A stretch of DNA of 19,259 nt from Collinsella sp. (GCA_022720335.1 JAIHVJ010000020.1:1-19259), one strand, 5' to 3'; positions 8,846-17,890 are shown, counted from the first letter of the stretch. Notes: generated by a model from the letters alone, not told the origin. A program made the numbers and translations.

Positions 8846-9757
8846 ATGGGTCTGTTTAACGCCGTCATGGCGCTCTCGGGCATGATCGACACGGATGTCA
8901 TCGAGGACGAGCGCCTTGCGCGCCATACGAGCTATCGTATCGGCGGCAAGGCCGACCTCTTTGTGACGTGCCATAGCTATCATGCCCTTCGCCGCGCCGT
9001 GGCGGTGCTCGATCGCGAGCAGGTGCCGTGGGTCATCATCGGCAAGGGCTCCAATCTGCTGGTTGCCGATGGCGGTTATCGCGGTGCCGTCATTTCGCTC
9101 GGACGTGAGTTTCAGCGCACGGTTGTTGCCGATGACGGTTGCACGCTGACGGTCGGAGCGGGCGTGATGTTTGCGCGTCTGGTCAACGATGCCCTGTCGC
9201 GTAGCCTCTCGGGCCTTGAGTTTGCCGTTGGCATCCCTGGTTCGGTCGGCGGTGCGATATCTATGAATGCCGGCACACGGACCGAGTGGATTGGCTCGCT
9301 GGTTGAGGATGTCGTAACGTTTGACCCGGCATCCGGTATCAAGCATTATGCGGGGTCCGAGATCACTTGGGGCTACCGCGAATGTAGCCTTCCCCGCAAT
9401 GAGATCATCCTCGAGTGCGTGCTCAAGCTTAAACCGGCGCCCAAGGCCGACATTCGCGAGTGCATGGAGCGGTACCTGACGAGGCGCAAGCGTACGCAGC
9501 CCATGGGTCGCGCATCCTGCGGTTCGGTCTTTCGCAACCCGCCCGATGCGAGTGTGGGCAAGCTTATCGAGGATTGTGGATTAAAGGGTTTTTCGATTGG
9601 CGGCGCGGAAGTTTCGCCCGTTCACGCTAATTTTATCGTTAATAACGGAACTGCCTCGGCCGATGACGTTGCCGCGGTTATCAGACATGTGCACGGAAAG
9701 GTGAGGGAGGCGTATGGCATCGAGCTCAGACCGGAAGTTAAATTCCTCGGCTTCTAG
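8846..9757 (+). CDS. murB: UDP-N-acetylenolpyruvoylglucosamine reductase
   Basis: MurB is an FAD enzyme that reduces UDP-GlcNAc-enolpyruvate to UDP-MurNAc with NADPH. The 303 residues show the FAD-binding GKGSNLLV at 66-73 and GIPGSVGGAISMNAG from 129. The catalytic serine is in RASCGSVFRNP (S227), with a glutamate near the C-terminus in LRPEVKFLGF (E297). The start is five bases after the murC stop with only a weak ribosome site, suggesting coupling. The last 44 bases overlap ftsQ in another frame. Domain and length are complete. Confidence 0.95.
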   Translation: MGLFNAVMALSGMIDTDVIEDERLARHTSYRIGGKADLFVTCHSYHALRRAVAVLDREQVPWVIIGKGSNLLVADGGYRGAVISLGREFQRTVVADDGCTLTVGAGVMFARLVNDALSRSLSGLEFAVGIPGSVGGAISMNAGTRTEWIGSLVEDVVTFDPASGIKHYAGSEITWGYRECSLPRNEIILECVLKLKPAPKADIRECMERYLTRRKRTQPMGRASCGSVFRNPPDASVGKLIEDCGLKGFSIGGAEVSPVHANFIVNNGTASADDVAAVIRHVHGKVREAYGIELRPEVKFLGF

Positions 9758-10970
9758 AGCATCGAAACCCACCTTCCGCCGCGCCGGAGGGCGTTCCGGC
9801 GTGCCTGCCAAACCTCAACGTAATACCGTTGCGCACTCTAAGTCTGTCGGGCATGCTCGACAGACCAGTCGTCCGGTCGTCGGCTCGCAGCTCGGTAATC
9901 GTCCGGCCGCAAAAAAGTCCTCGCGTCCCTCGGTGACGTCAAAGCCTGTTATGGGCGCCAAGCCTGCCCGTCCCATGGCAACCCCCAAGCCCTCGACGGG
10001 AACTAAAGCGCCGCGTCCAGGTCGCACGCTGGGCGCATCGAAACCGCGCTCGCTGACATCGGTGCCGGCTACCGCCAAGAAGCCTTCGAGTAAAAAAGGC
10101 GTCAACCCGTTGTCTTCACTTGGGGCGATGGTAAATAAAACATCAGACGCCGCTTCTGTCGTTACAGGCAAAGGCAAAATCGTGGGCGGCGTTCTGGCCG
10201 TCTTGGCCGTGCTCGTCGTCGTTGCCATCGTGGTGATCAACTCTGGATTGTTTACCGCCACTGATATTCAGATTCAAGGCAGCGAGCATGTGACGAAGCA
10301 CGATGCTATCCAGCTGATCGATTTGCCCGAGGGAACGTCGCTTTTTAACGTCGATCCCGACCAGATTACCGAGGACCTCAAGCAGAACCCGTGGGTCTCG
10401 GGCGTGGATGTCCAGCGTCAGTTCCCGCATACGCTCATCATTACGCCGATGGAGCGCAAGGTCATCGCAATTGCCTATATCAGCTCCGATGACCTTGCCT
10501 GGGCCATCGGGGATGATGACACCTGGATCGCCCCACTGTCGACGTCGGTCGAAGTGGACGACCAGGGCAACGTCATCACGACGGGGCAGGGTTCAAATAC
10601 CCTGACCGGAATCGATGCCGCGCTGGCGCTCGCTAAGCATTATGGCGCGGTGTTGTTGACTGATGTTTCGGCGGATGTCGCTCCGGTTTCCGGCCAGGCA
10701 GTGAGCTCCAAGGCCGTTAAGGCCGGCTTGGATTATGTGCGTGGTTTTTCGAGCGAGTTCTTGGGACAAGTCAAGGATATTTCCACGCCTTCGGTCGAAG
10801 CCATCTCGGCAAACCTCAATAACGGCATTGAGGTGTCGCTGGGCGATTCGGACGATATCGCCAAGAAGGAACGCGTAGTCACCAAGTTGCTTTCGCAGGT
10901 AGAGGGCGTAACGTATATCAATGTGCGCTCTCCGGGCAACTACACATTTAGGAATGCTCCGACCTCGTAG
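9714..10970 (+). CDS. ftsQ: Cell division protein FtsQ (DivIB) with long basic N-terminal tail
   Basis: FtsQ is a bitopic divisome protein that links early and late division proteins. The 418 residues fall into three parts. Residues 1-155 are a cytoplasmic tail rich in Lys, Arg, Ser, Pro and Ala. One membrane segment covers about 156-180 (IVGGVLAVLAVLVVVAIVVI). An extracytoplasmic POTRA domain (TDIQIQGSEHVTKHDAIQL) follows, then the FtsQ beta domain with NPWVSGVDVQRQFPHTLII. The ATG has AGGGAGG at 9704-9710 and lies inside the end of murB, giving a 44-base overlap. Actinobacterial FtsQ tails vary; this one is much longer than in E. coli. ftsA, which usually follows ftsQ in Gram-negatives, is absent, and ftsZ comes next. 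Confidence 0.9.
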   Translation: MASSSDRKLNSSASRASKPTFRRAGGRSGVPAKPQRNTVAHSKSVGHARQTSRPVVGSQLGNRPAAKKSSRPSVTSKPVMGAKPARPMATPKPSTGTKAPRPGRTLGASKPRSLTSVPATAKKPSSKKGVNPLSSLGAMVNKTSDAASVVTGKGKIVGGVLAVLAVLVVVAIVVINSGLFTATDIQIQGSEHVTKHDAIQLIDLPEGTSLFNVDPDQITEDLKQNPWVSGVDVQRQFPHTLIITPMERKVIAIAYISSDDLAWAIGDDDTWIAPLSTSVEVDDQGNVITTGQGSNTLTGIDAALALAKHYGAVLLTDVSADVAPVSGQAVSSKAVKAGLDYVRGFSSEFLGQVKDISTPSVEAISANLNNGIEVSLGDSDDIAKKERVVTKLLSQVEGVTYINVRSPGNYTFRNAPTS

Positions 10971-11034
10971 CGCTGGTTGATGCTTTGTTGAGGGGCCATA
11001 CCACGCCGTTTATCTGGTTTGTTTGGTTTTCACG

Positions 11035-11048
11035 GTCAATTATTTGAC
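11035..11048 (+). promoter_or_regulatory. Dyad overlapping a candidate ftsZ -35 box
   Basis: GTCAA-TTAT-TTGAC is a perfect five-base inverted repeat in the ftsQ-ftsZ gap. It overlaps TTGACT at 11044-11049, which could serve as a -35 box. A repressor or activator could bind here; no family can be named. Confidence 0.3.
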
Positions 11049-11076
11049 TGATACGTTCATAATGTGCAAACATAAT
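11044..11076 (+). promoter_or_regulatory. Candidate ftsZ promoter
   Basis: TTGACT (11044-11049) and CATAAT (11071-11076) are the best sigma-70-like hexamers in the 199-bp gap between ftsQ and ftsZ. Their 21-base spacing is too long for a standard promoter, so one of the two may be wrong; CATAAT at 11058-11063 is another -10 candidate. The gap is clearly AT-richer than the genes around it, which supports a promoter region. Confidence 0.3.
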
Positions 11077-11120
11077 ACGGTTTACCTTTGCATTTACTTT
11101 CAACCTGAAGGTTAATGTGC

Positions 11121-11138
11121 GCAGGGGTCGACCCATGC
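11121..11138 (+). promoter_or_regulatory. Near-perfect 18-bp palindrome upstream of ftsZ
   Basis: GCAGGGGTCGACCCATGC matches its own reverse complement at 16 of 18 positions; the central ten bases GGGTCGACCC are perfect. It lies about 20 bases before the ftsZ ribosome site, in the expected leader. It could be an operator or an mRNA hairpin that affects ftsZ translation. Confidence 0.4.
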
Positions 11139-11169
11139 TATGGCTATAACCTTTGTTCGGAGGACCGAC

Positions 11170-12324
11170 ATGCACGAGACAGAGATCAACAACTACCTTG
11201 CCGTCATTAAGGTGGTCGGCGTCGGCGGCGGCGGTACCAACGCGGTCAATCGAATGATCGAAGAGGGCATCCGCGGCGTCGAGTTTGTTGCCATCAACAC
11301 CGATGCTCAGGCACTCGCGATCTCTGATGCCGATATCAAGGTGCACATCGGCACCGACCTTACCCGCGGCCTGGGCGCCGGCGCCAACCCCGAGGTTGGC
11401 CGCAAGGCTGCCGATGAGTCCCGCGACGACATTGCCGAGGCGCTCGCTGGCGCCGACATGGTGTTTATCACCTGCGGCGAGGGCGGTGGCACCGGTACCG
11501 GCGCTGCTCCCATCGTTGCCGATATCGCGATGAACGAGGTCGGCGCACTGACCGTCGCCGTCGTGACCAAGCCCTTCACCTTCGAGGGCCGCAAGCGCAA
11601 GAAGAGCGCCGAGGAGGGCATTAAGACCCTCTCCGATTGCGTCGATACCATGATCGTCATCCCTAACGATAAGCTGCTCGACATCGCCGAGAAGAAGACC
11701 ACCATGCTCGAGGCCTTCGCGATTGCCGATGGCGTCCTTTCCCAGGGCACCCAGGGCATCACCGACCTCATCACCGTCCCCGGTATCATCAACCTGGACT
11801 TCGCCGATGTTAAGACCATCATGAAGCAGGCCGGTACCGCCATGATGGGTATCGGTACCTCTTCTGGGGATACCCGTGCCGTCGACGCTGCCCAGCAGGC
11901 CATCTCCAGCCCGCTGCTCGAGAGCTCCATCGATGGTGCCACACGCGTGCTGCTCTCCATCGCCGGTTCCAAGGACCTGGGCATCCAGGAGATCAGCGAC
12001 GCCGCCGACGTTGTCGCCAACGCCGTCGACCCCGAGGCCAACATCATCTTCGGTACCGTTGTCGACGAGTCCCTGGGCGATCAGGTGCGTATCACCGTCA
12101 TCGCTACGGGCTTCTCCGACTCCAACGTCAACCGTCAGGACGAGCTCTTTGCTGCTCAGCAGTCTCAGAGCAAGGCCGCTGCCTCCGCTGAGCCGCAGCG
12201 CACCGCTCCGGCCACCAGCCCGGCTCAGGCCGCTCCGACCCGCAACGTCGGTGGCACCGAGCTTCCTAACTTCGGCAACGATCAGTTCGAGCTTCCCGAC
12301 TTCCTGAAGCGCGGTAGCTTCTAA
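11170..12324 (+). CDS. ftsZ: Cell division GTPase FtsZ
   Basis: FtsZ is the tubulin-like GTPase that forms the division ring under the membrane. ATG 11170 is preferred, giving 384 residues, because GGAGG (11159-11163) lies six bases before it; ATG 11140 is in frame but has no ribosome site. The nucleotide loop GGGGTNAVNRM begins at residue 19. The tubulin signature GGGTGTGA is at 105-112. The catalytic T7 loop NLDFADV begins at 208. After a variable Ala/Ser/Pro/Gln linker the protein ends ELPDFLKRGSF, the C-terminal peptide that binds membrane anchors. With no ftsA nearby, SepF would be the expected anchor. The gene is followed by a strong terminator. Confidence 0.97.
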   Translation: MHETEINNYLAVIKVVGVGGGGTNAVNRMIEEGIRGVEFVAINTDAQALAISDADIKVHIGTDLTRGLGAGANPEVGRKAADESRDDIAEALAGADMVFITCGEGGGTGTGAAPIVADIAMNEVGALTVAVVTKPFTFEGRKRKKSAEEGIKTLSDCVDTMIVIPNDKLLDIAEKKTTMLEAFAIADGVLSQGTQGITDLITVPGIINLDFADVKTIMKQAGTAMMGIGTSSGDTRAVDAAQQAISSPLLESSIDGATRVLLSIAGSKDLGIQEISDAADVVANAVDPEANIIFGTVVDESLGDQVRITVIATGFSDSNVNRQDELFAAQQSQSKAAASAEPQRTAPATSPAQAAPTRNVGGTELPNFGNDQFELPDFLKRGSF

Positions 12325-12350
12325 GTCGTTCTTTGCATTGTTGCTCACGG

Positions 12351-12379
12351 GGGCGTGTCCGTATGGACGCGCCCTTTTT
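12351..12379 (+). terminator. Rho-independent terminator after ftsZ
   Basis: GGGCGTGTCC-GTAT-GGACGCGCCC forms a ten-base-pair stem (one G-U pair) with a four-base loop, directly followed by TTTTT. It starts 26 bases after the ftsZ stop and should end the murF-ftsZ transcript. Confidence 0.9.
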
Positions 12380-12454
12380 ATTTCGACTTTGTAAACTAGA
12401 ACCTCCAATCTCTTTACGTTCCCTTTACGATTGCCTCCAGTGCAGCAGGTATCC

Positions 12455-12482
12455 TTTTAGAGAAGTATGACAGCCGTATAAA
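12455..12482 (+). promoter_or_regulatory. Candidate promoter of the pgeF-pst operon
   Basis: TATAAA at 12477-12482 is a good -10 box; TTTTAG at 12455-12460, 16 bases upstream, is a weak -35. It lies after the ftsZ terminator and 52 bases before the pgeF start, so a promoter is expected here. An inverted repeat, ACAGCC (12470-12475) and GGCTGT (12487-12492), flanks the -10 and could be an operator. Confidence 0.4.
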
Positions 12483-12534
12483 CGCGGGCTGTAGCGGCGA
12501 TGCCGCGGTACTTGTGTTATTAGGAGGCTTTAGT

Positions 12535-13335
12535 ATGGCAGCACGTGCGGACAACGTTTCGCGTGTCGACCATGATGGAGTTACGTTGGTGGAGGGCGCG
12601 ACATCCGATGTTCGCTTTGCCTTCACCGAGCGCGCCGGTGGTGTTTCCGAAGATGCGTACTCCTCACTCAATTTGGGCTCGCATGTTGGCGATGACCCCT
12701 TTGCTGTTCAAGAAAATCGTCGTCGCGTGCTCGAGGCTATGGGTGCCGCCGAGTGCGAGCACAACTTGCTCGTTCCCAATCAGGTCCATGGTGACCATAT
12801 CGTTGCGGTGACCTCGAACGGCGCCGATGACCTTGAGGACGTCCGCGAGCAGATTGCCGAGGGCTGCGATGCCATCGTCTGTACGGCGCATAACGTACCC
12901 GTGCTGCTCTGCTTTGCCGACTGCGTTCCCGTGGTGCTGGTGGCCCCCGGCGGATTTGCCGTGGTGCACTCCGGTTGGAAGGGCACGATTGCACGTATTT
13001 CCGCCAAGGCGTGCCAGGCGCTTTGCGATGCTGCCGGTTGCGATGCGAGCGACGTTTCCGCCTATATCGGCCCCCATATCTTGGGTGACGAATATGAGGT
13101 ATCCCAGGAACTCATGGATCGCTTTGCCGCCGAGTTCTCTTGCATCGATGCGAATACCTCTCGCATGCTCGATCTTTCCGCTGCCATTCGCGAGGCGCTG
13201 GTAGATGTCGGTGTCGACGCGGATAATATCGTGGATACCCAGCTTTCGACCGTGCGTCAGAACGACCGCTTTTATTCCTACCGTAACGAGGACGGCACCT
13301 GTGGGCGCCATGCTGCGATCGGCGTGATGCTATGA
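12535..13335 (+). CDS. pgeF: Peptidoglycan editing factor / purine nucleoside phosphorylase (YlmD/YfiH, laccase-domain family)
   Basis: Members of this family (DUF152, Cu-oxidase_4) are described as purine nucleoside phosphorylases and, in E. coli, as enzymes that keep wrong amino acids out of peptidoglycan precursors. The 266 residues carry the metal-site residues: H85 in NQVHGD, C130 in ADCVPVVL and H145 in VVHSGWKGT. IGPHI and CGRHAAIGVM complete the pattern. ATG 12535 is chosen because AGGAGG (12522-12527) precedes it by seven bases. It is the ylmD equivalent normally found beside ylmE and sepF. Here its stop overlaps the pstS start as ATGA, which should couple the two translations. Confidence 0.92.
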   Translation: MAARADNVSRVDHDGVTLVEGATSDVRFAFTERAGGVSEDAYSSLNLGSHVGDDPFAVQENRRRVLEAMGAAECEHNLLVPNQVHGDHIVAVTSNGADDLEDVREQIAEGCDAIVCTAHNVPVLLCFADCVPVVLVAPGGFAVVHSGWKGTIARISAKACQALCDAAGCDASDVSAYIGPHILGDEYEVSQELMDRFAAEFSCIDANTSRMLDLSAAIREALVDVGVDADNIVDTQLSTVRQNDRFYSYRNEDGTCGRHAAIGVML

Positions 13336-14165
13336 GAAAGATCGTATCGGTCCTGAGCGCCGCTGTGCTTACGCTTACGCTGTGCGCCTGTTCTTCGGGA
13401 TCTTCTAGCTCTTCCATTACCGTGGCCGGCTCCACGACCTGCCTTCCTATCGCCGAGATTGCGGCCGAGGGCTTTAAGGAGGAGACCGGCATCGACGTGC
13501 TCGTTTCCGGTTTGGGTTCTTCCGCTGGGATCGAGGCCGTCAGCGCCGGCACGGCCGATATCGCCAGCTCCTCCCGTGGACTCAATGCCGACGAACAGGA
13601 TCTGGGCCTGACTCCCATTGTCATTGCCCACGACGGTATTGCGGTCATCGTGAACGACGACAACCCCGTCGATAACCTCTCGACCGAGCAGCTCCGCGAT
13701 ATCTACGCCGGCAAGATTACCAATTGGAAAGAGGTCGGTGGCGAGGACCTGAGGATTCAGGTCATCAACCGAGACGAGGCGTCCGGTACGCGCGAGGCCT
13801 TCCGTACCATCGTGATGGATGGCACGCCGTTCGATCGCCGCTCGGCCGTTCTTTCGGGTACGGGCCAGGTGCGCGACGTGGTATCTCGTTCGCGTGGGGC
13901 CATCGGCTACATTTCGCTGGGCTTCGTCGATAGCCTCAACGCCAAGACCTCGGTCAAGGCCGTCTCGGTCAATCATGTTGAGGCGTCCGAGAAGACGGTC
14001 GCGAGTGGCGGCTATCCCATCTCGCGCGACCTTTACTTCTTTGTGAAGGGTGTGCCTTCGCAGCAGGCGCAGGATTACATCGACTATGTGACGTCCGAAA
14101 AGATGGACAAGCAGATTCGCGAGGCGGGCTTTATTCCCGTCACCAACGACGAGAAGGGGAGTGAG
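13332..14165 (+). CDS. pstS: Phosphate-binding lipoprotein of the Pst transporter
   Basis: PstS captures phosphate outside the cell and delivers it to PstCA. The frame encodes 278 residues and its stop codon is 14166-14168. A lipoprotein signal is clear: basic MRK, a hydrophobic stretch, then LCAC with C20 as the probable lipidated cysteine (C18 is also present), followed by a Ser-rich linker. The phosphate-binding loops are visible as AGSTT (32-36), SSRGL and DEASGTRE (148-155). VNDDNPVDNLSTEQLRDIY is characteristic of the family. The start overlaps the pgeF stop by four bases. The length is near the short end for the family, but no key motif is missing. Confidence 0.95.
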
Positions 14166-14169
14166 TAGC

Positions 14170-15096
14170 ATGGAAGCACAGGAAAACTCCCAGACTGAGC
14201 AGAATGTTCAGACGCCCAAGAAGCGCGAGCTGGCGCTCGTATCGCGCAGTACCTATATCAAGGAGAAGGCGCTGCAGTGGATCTTCTTTGCCTGCGCGTT
14301 CTTGGCGGTCGTTACCGTCATCCTGATTTTTGTCTTTACCACGTACTCGGCGCTGCCCGTCTTTACTGACATCGGTCTGGCTGACTTCTTTAGCTTTACG
14401 TGGGCGCCTTCCGAGGGCCACTACGGCATCTTGTCGCTGCTTGCTGGCTCGGGTCTGGTGACCGTCGGTGCGCTCGCCATGGGCGTGCCGCTGGGCGTGG
14501 GTACGGCCGTTTACCTGGTCGAGATTGCCAGCAAGCGCGTGCGCAAGCTCATCAGCCCCGCCGTTGACCTGCTGGCGGGCATACCCTCCATCATCTACGG
14601 CTTCTTTGGCATGATCATCATCCGCCCGTTTATCGCACAACTGACCGGCGGCCTTGGTTTTGGTGCGCTGACGGCGTGGTTTGTGCTCGCCATCATGATC
14701 GTCCCTACCATCACCACGCTCACCATCGATGCTCTCAATTCCATTCCCATGGGCATTCGCGAGGCATCGTATGCCATGGGCGCCACAAAGTGGCAGACCA
14801 TCTATAAGGTCGTGCTACCTGCCGCGAAGCTGGGTATCGTTGATGCCATCGTGCTGGGTATGGGCCGTGCCATCGGCGAGACCATGGCCGTGCTCATGGT
14901 CGTAGGTAACGCCCCGGTTATTCCCGACAGCATTGCGAGCCCCATCTCGACGCTCACGAGCCAGATTGCGCTCGACATGAGCTATTCCTCGGGTCTGCAC
15001 CGCTCGGCGCTGTTCGGCATGGGTGTGGTCCTGTTTATCATCTCCGCCACGCTGGTGGGTATCATTCGTCTGATTTCCAAGAAGAAGAGGGGGTAG
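14170..15096 (+). CDS. pstC: Phosphate ABC transporter permease PstC
   Basis: PstC is one of the two membrane channels of the Pst importer. The frame encodes 308 residues with about six membrane segments after a hydrophilic 35-residue N-terminus. The first of these segments is WIFFACAFLAVVTVILIFVF. GIPSIIYGFFG and the cytoplasmic EASYAMGATKWQTIYKVVLP loop, which contacts PstB, are typical, as is GRAIGETMAVLMVVGN. ATG 14170 is preferred over GTG 14161 because AAGGGGA (14154-14160) lies nine bases before it. pstA follows after three bases. Confidence 0.94.
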   Translation: MEAQENSQTEQNVQTPKKRELALVSRSTYIKEKALQWIFFACAFLAVVTVILIFVFTTYSALPVFTDIGLADFFSFTWAPSEGHYGILSLLAGSGLVTVGALAMGVPLGVGTAVYLVEIASKRVRKLISPAVDLLAGIPSIIYGFFGMIIIRPFIAQLTGGLGFGALTAWFVLAIMIVPTITTLTIDALNSIPMGIREASYAMGATKWQTIYKVVLPAAKLGIVDAIVLGMGRAIGETMAVLMVVGNAPVIPDSIASPISTLTSQIALDMSYSSGLHRSALFGMGVVLFIISATLVGIIRLISKKKRG

Positions 15097-15099
15097 GCT

Positions 15100-16005
15100 A
15101 TGTCCGATTCCGTTGACACGACGGTCGATACGACCTCGTCGCGCGAGCGCATCAAGCGTGCCCTTTCCCACGGCAAGAAGGGCCGCATCAACAAGGACCT
15201 GTCCAACAAGATCATGCTTGGCGTGTTTCGTGCCGCTGCCTACATCACCACGCTGGTGCTGGTCGCTATCATCGCCTACGTGGTCATCAACGGCCTGCCA
15301 CACATCTCGCTCGACTTTATCTTCGGTTGGCCCCAGGGCGTCAACGCCGAGGGCGGAATTTGGCCCACGATCGTCTCGACCGTCTACGTGACGGCGCTCG
15401 CCATGCTTATCTGCACGCCGATCGCTGTGCTGGCAGCCGTCTATCTGGCCGAGTACGCCAAGCAGGGCAAGGTCGTCGAGCTCATTCGCTACGCTGCTGA
15501 CGCTTTGGCCTCGGTGCCCTCCATCGTTATGGGCCTGTTTGGCTACGCCTTGTTTGTCGAGGCTATGGGCCTGGGCCTTTCGATGGTCTCGGCCGCTCTG
15601 GCGCTCGCGCTCTTGATGCTTCCCATCGTCATGCGCACCACCGAAGAAGCCATTCGCGCCGTTCCGCGCTATATCCGTTGGGGCGCGTACGGCCTGGGCG
15701 CTACCAAGTGGCAGGTCGTCTCCAAGATCGTGCTTCCTTCGGCCTTTGGCCGCATTGCCACGGGCATCGTCCTTGCCATCGGCCGTGCCATCGGCGAGAC
15801 CGCCGTGGTGCTCTACACCATGGGCCAGGCCATCAATCTACCTATTTCGCCGCTCGATTCCGGTCGTCCCATGACCGTTCACCTGTACCTGCTTGCCAAC
15901 GACGGCATCAACATGAACGCAGCCTACGGCACCGCGCTCTTGCTGATGGTGATCATTTTGGCCTTCAACCTGTTTGCGCGCTTCCTGTCGCGCAAGCGTC
16001 GCTAG
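15100..16005 (+). CDS. pstA: Phosphate ABC transporter permease PstA
   Basis: PstA is the second channel subunit and pairs with PstC. The 301 residues begin with a Ser/Thr- and Lys/Arg-rich cytoplasmic leader of about 45 residues, then six hydrophobic segments. Family motifs include YLAEYAKQGKVVELIRYAADALASVPSI (given here in outline only), RTTEEAIRAVP and YGLGATKWQVVSKIVLP, the coupling loop for the ATPase. GRAIGETAVVLYTMGQA follows. A GAGGGGG ribosome site overlaps the end of pstC. pstB starts 12 bases after the stop. Confidence 0.94.
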   Translation: MSDSVDTTVDTTSSRERIKRALSHGKKGRINKDLSNKIMLGVFRAAAYITTLVLVAIIAYVVINGLPHISLDFIFGWPQGVNAEGGIWPTIVSTVYVTALAMLICTPIAVLAAVYLAEYAKQGKVVELIRYAADALASVPSIVMGLFGYALFVEAMGLGLSMVSAALALALLMLPIVMRTTEEAIRAVPRYIRWGAYGLGATKWQVVSKIVLPSAFGRIATGIVLAIGRAIGETAVVLYTMGQAINLPISPLDSGRPMTVHLYLLANDGINMNAAYGTALLLMVIILAFNLFARFLSRKRR

Positions 16006-16017
16006 TTAAGGAGTCCC

Positions 16018-16821
<804 letters not shown>

Positions 16822-16872
16822 TCGGTGCGACTAGTCCCAAGCCGATCGGATCTGGTCCGGTGCGTATTCACT

Positions 16873-16893
16873 GTGCGGGCGGCATGACCGCAC
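16873..16893 (+). promoter_or_regulatory. Stem-loop between pstB and phoU
   Basis: GTGCGG (16873-16878) and CCGCAC (16888-16893) form a six-base-pair stem with a nine-base loop, 20 bases before the phoU start. No T-run follows, so it is not a normal terminator. It may tune mRNA stability or phoU translation relative to pstB. Confidence 0.35.
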
Positions 16894-16913
16894 CCAACTG
16901 ATTGGAGTGAACC

Positions 16914-17771
16914 ATGCGCAAACTGTTTTCCCGTCAGCTCATCGAGGCCCGTCACGAGATGCTGAGCATCTACGAGGCCGTCGATCTGGCCCTCCACGAT
17001 GCCGTGAAGGCCTATGTGACCGACGACCGCAAGCTCGCCACCAAGACCAAGAAGCGTACGCTTTCGATTGACGCACGCTGCGCCAACCTGGAGGCCGTCT
17101 GCTACAACCTGATTGCCACGCAGTCACCGGTCGCCTCCGACTTCCGCTTGCTGCAGACGATCATCTACGTCGACTTTAACCTGCAGCGCATGACCGATAA
17201 GGTTCGCCAGATTTGCCGCGCCACGCGTCATATGATCAAGGCCGACATCTCGCTGCCCAAGGAGCTTGTCGGCACGGTCGAGGCCGAGGCTGAGGCCGTC
17301 TACCAGGTGCTGGGCTCTTCGCTTTCTGCGCTCGTCACCAACGACATGTCCATCATCTGCAACTTGGCCGTCGAGGACGAGCCAGTGCACGCCGCCTACG
17401 AGAAGTTCTTCCGCACCTTTAACCGCATGGACACGGGCGATTTTATGGACGACGACAGCAACTATGACGACCTGTGCCGCGCCATCATGGTATCGCGCTA
17501 TCTCGATCGCATCGCCTCGATTTCCATCGATGCCGCCTGCCGTCTGACCTTCCTGTTGACCGGACAGCGTATGACTGCCGGTGATATCGCCTGCACTGAT
17601 GAGGATGAGCTCGAGAGCATGCGCGTGCCTTCGGGCGAGGGTGTTATCATGAGGCCCGCCGTCGATGCACGCTACGTTGCCAAGGTGCCCGTTAACGAGG
17701 TCAGCGAGGGTCTTCGCTACCTGCTCGATCATCTTGAGGATGAGGACGATGGCGAGGACGACGAGGAGTAA
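16914..17771 (+). CDS. phoU: Phosphate signalling regulator PhoU with acidic C-terminal extension
   Basis: PhoU links Pst transporter activity to the phosphate two-component system and restrains uptake when phosphate is plentiful. The N-terminal RHEMLSIYEAVDLALHDAVKAY and the central SIICNLAVEDEPVHAAYEKFF regions correspond to two all-helical PhoU repeats. The helical body runs to about residue 215. It is followed by a further 65-70 residues ending in a tail of almost only Asp and Glu (LEDEDDGEDDEE). The usual length is near 220-240, and here it is 285. The ATG follows TTGGAGTGA. It is the last gene of the pst unit and precedes a GC-rich stem-loop. Confidence 0.92.
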   Translation: MRKLFSRQLIEARHEMLSIYEAVDLALHDAVKAYVTDDRKLATKTKKRTLSIDARCANLEAVCYNLIATQSPVASDFRLLQTIIYVDFNLQRMTDKVRQICRATRHMIKADISLPKELVGTVEAEAEAVYQVLGSSLSALVTNDMSIICNLAVEDEPVHAAYEKFFRTFNRMDTGDFMDDDSNYDDLCRAIMVSRYLDRIASISIDAACRLTFLLTGQRMTAGDIACTDEDELESMRVPSGEGVIMRPAVDARYVAKVPVNEVSEGLRYLLDHLEDEDDGEDDEE

Positions 17772-17808
17772 GTAACCCCGTTCGTCGAAAGATTGTAAAT
17801 ACCTAAGT

Positions 17809-17840
17809 GAGCGCGGCCTTGCACATGCGGGGCCGCGCTC
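17809..17840 (+). terminator. GC-rich terminator-like stem-loop after phoU
   Basis: GAGCGCGGCC (17809-17818) and GGCCGCGCTC (17831-17840) form a perfect ten-base-pair stem around a 12-base loop, 38 bases after the phoU stop. The following bases TTGCGTT are only weakly T-rich, so termination may be partial. Confidence 0.7.
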
Positions 17841-17890
17841 TTGCGTTAGCATGGGACTACTTGTTTGGCTGTCAGCGGAGGCGATTGGCA

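Noticed and set aside
11145..11150. TATAAC as a -10 box directly before ftsZ
   Set aside because: Transcription would start at or inside the ftsZ ribosome site.
10948..12408. A 486-codon minus-strand open frame opposite ftsZ
   Set aside because: ftsZ is unmistakable on the plus strand; the antisense frame is Gly/Val/Asp-rich and unlike a real protein.
17807..17890. Longer N-terminus for yggS starting upstream of 17891
   Set aside because: It would read through the phoU terminator stem, and the ribosome site fits ATG 17891.
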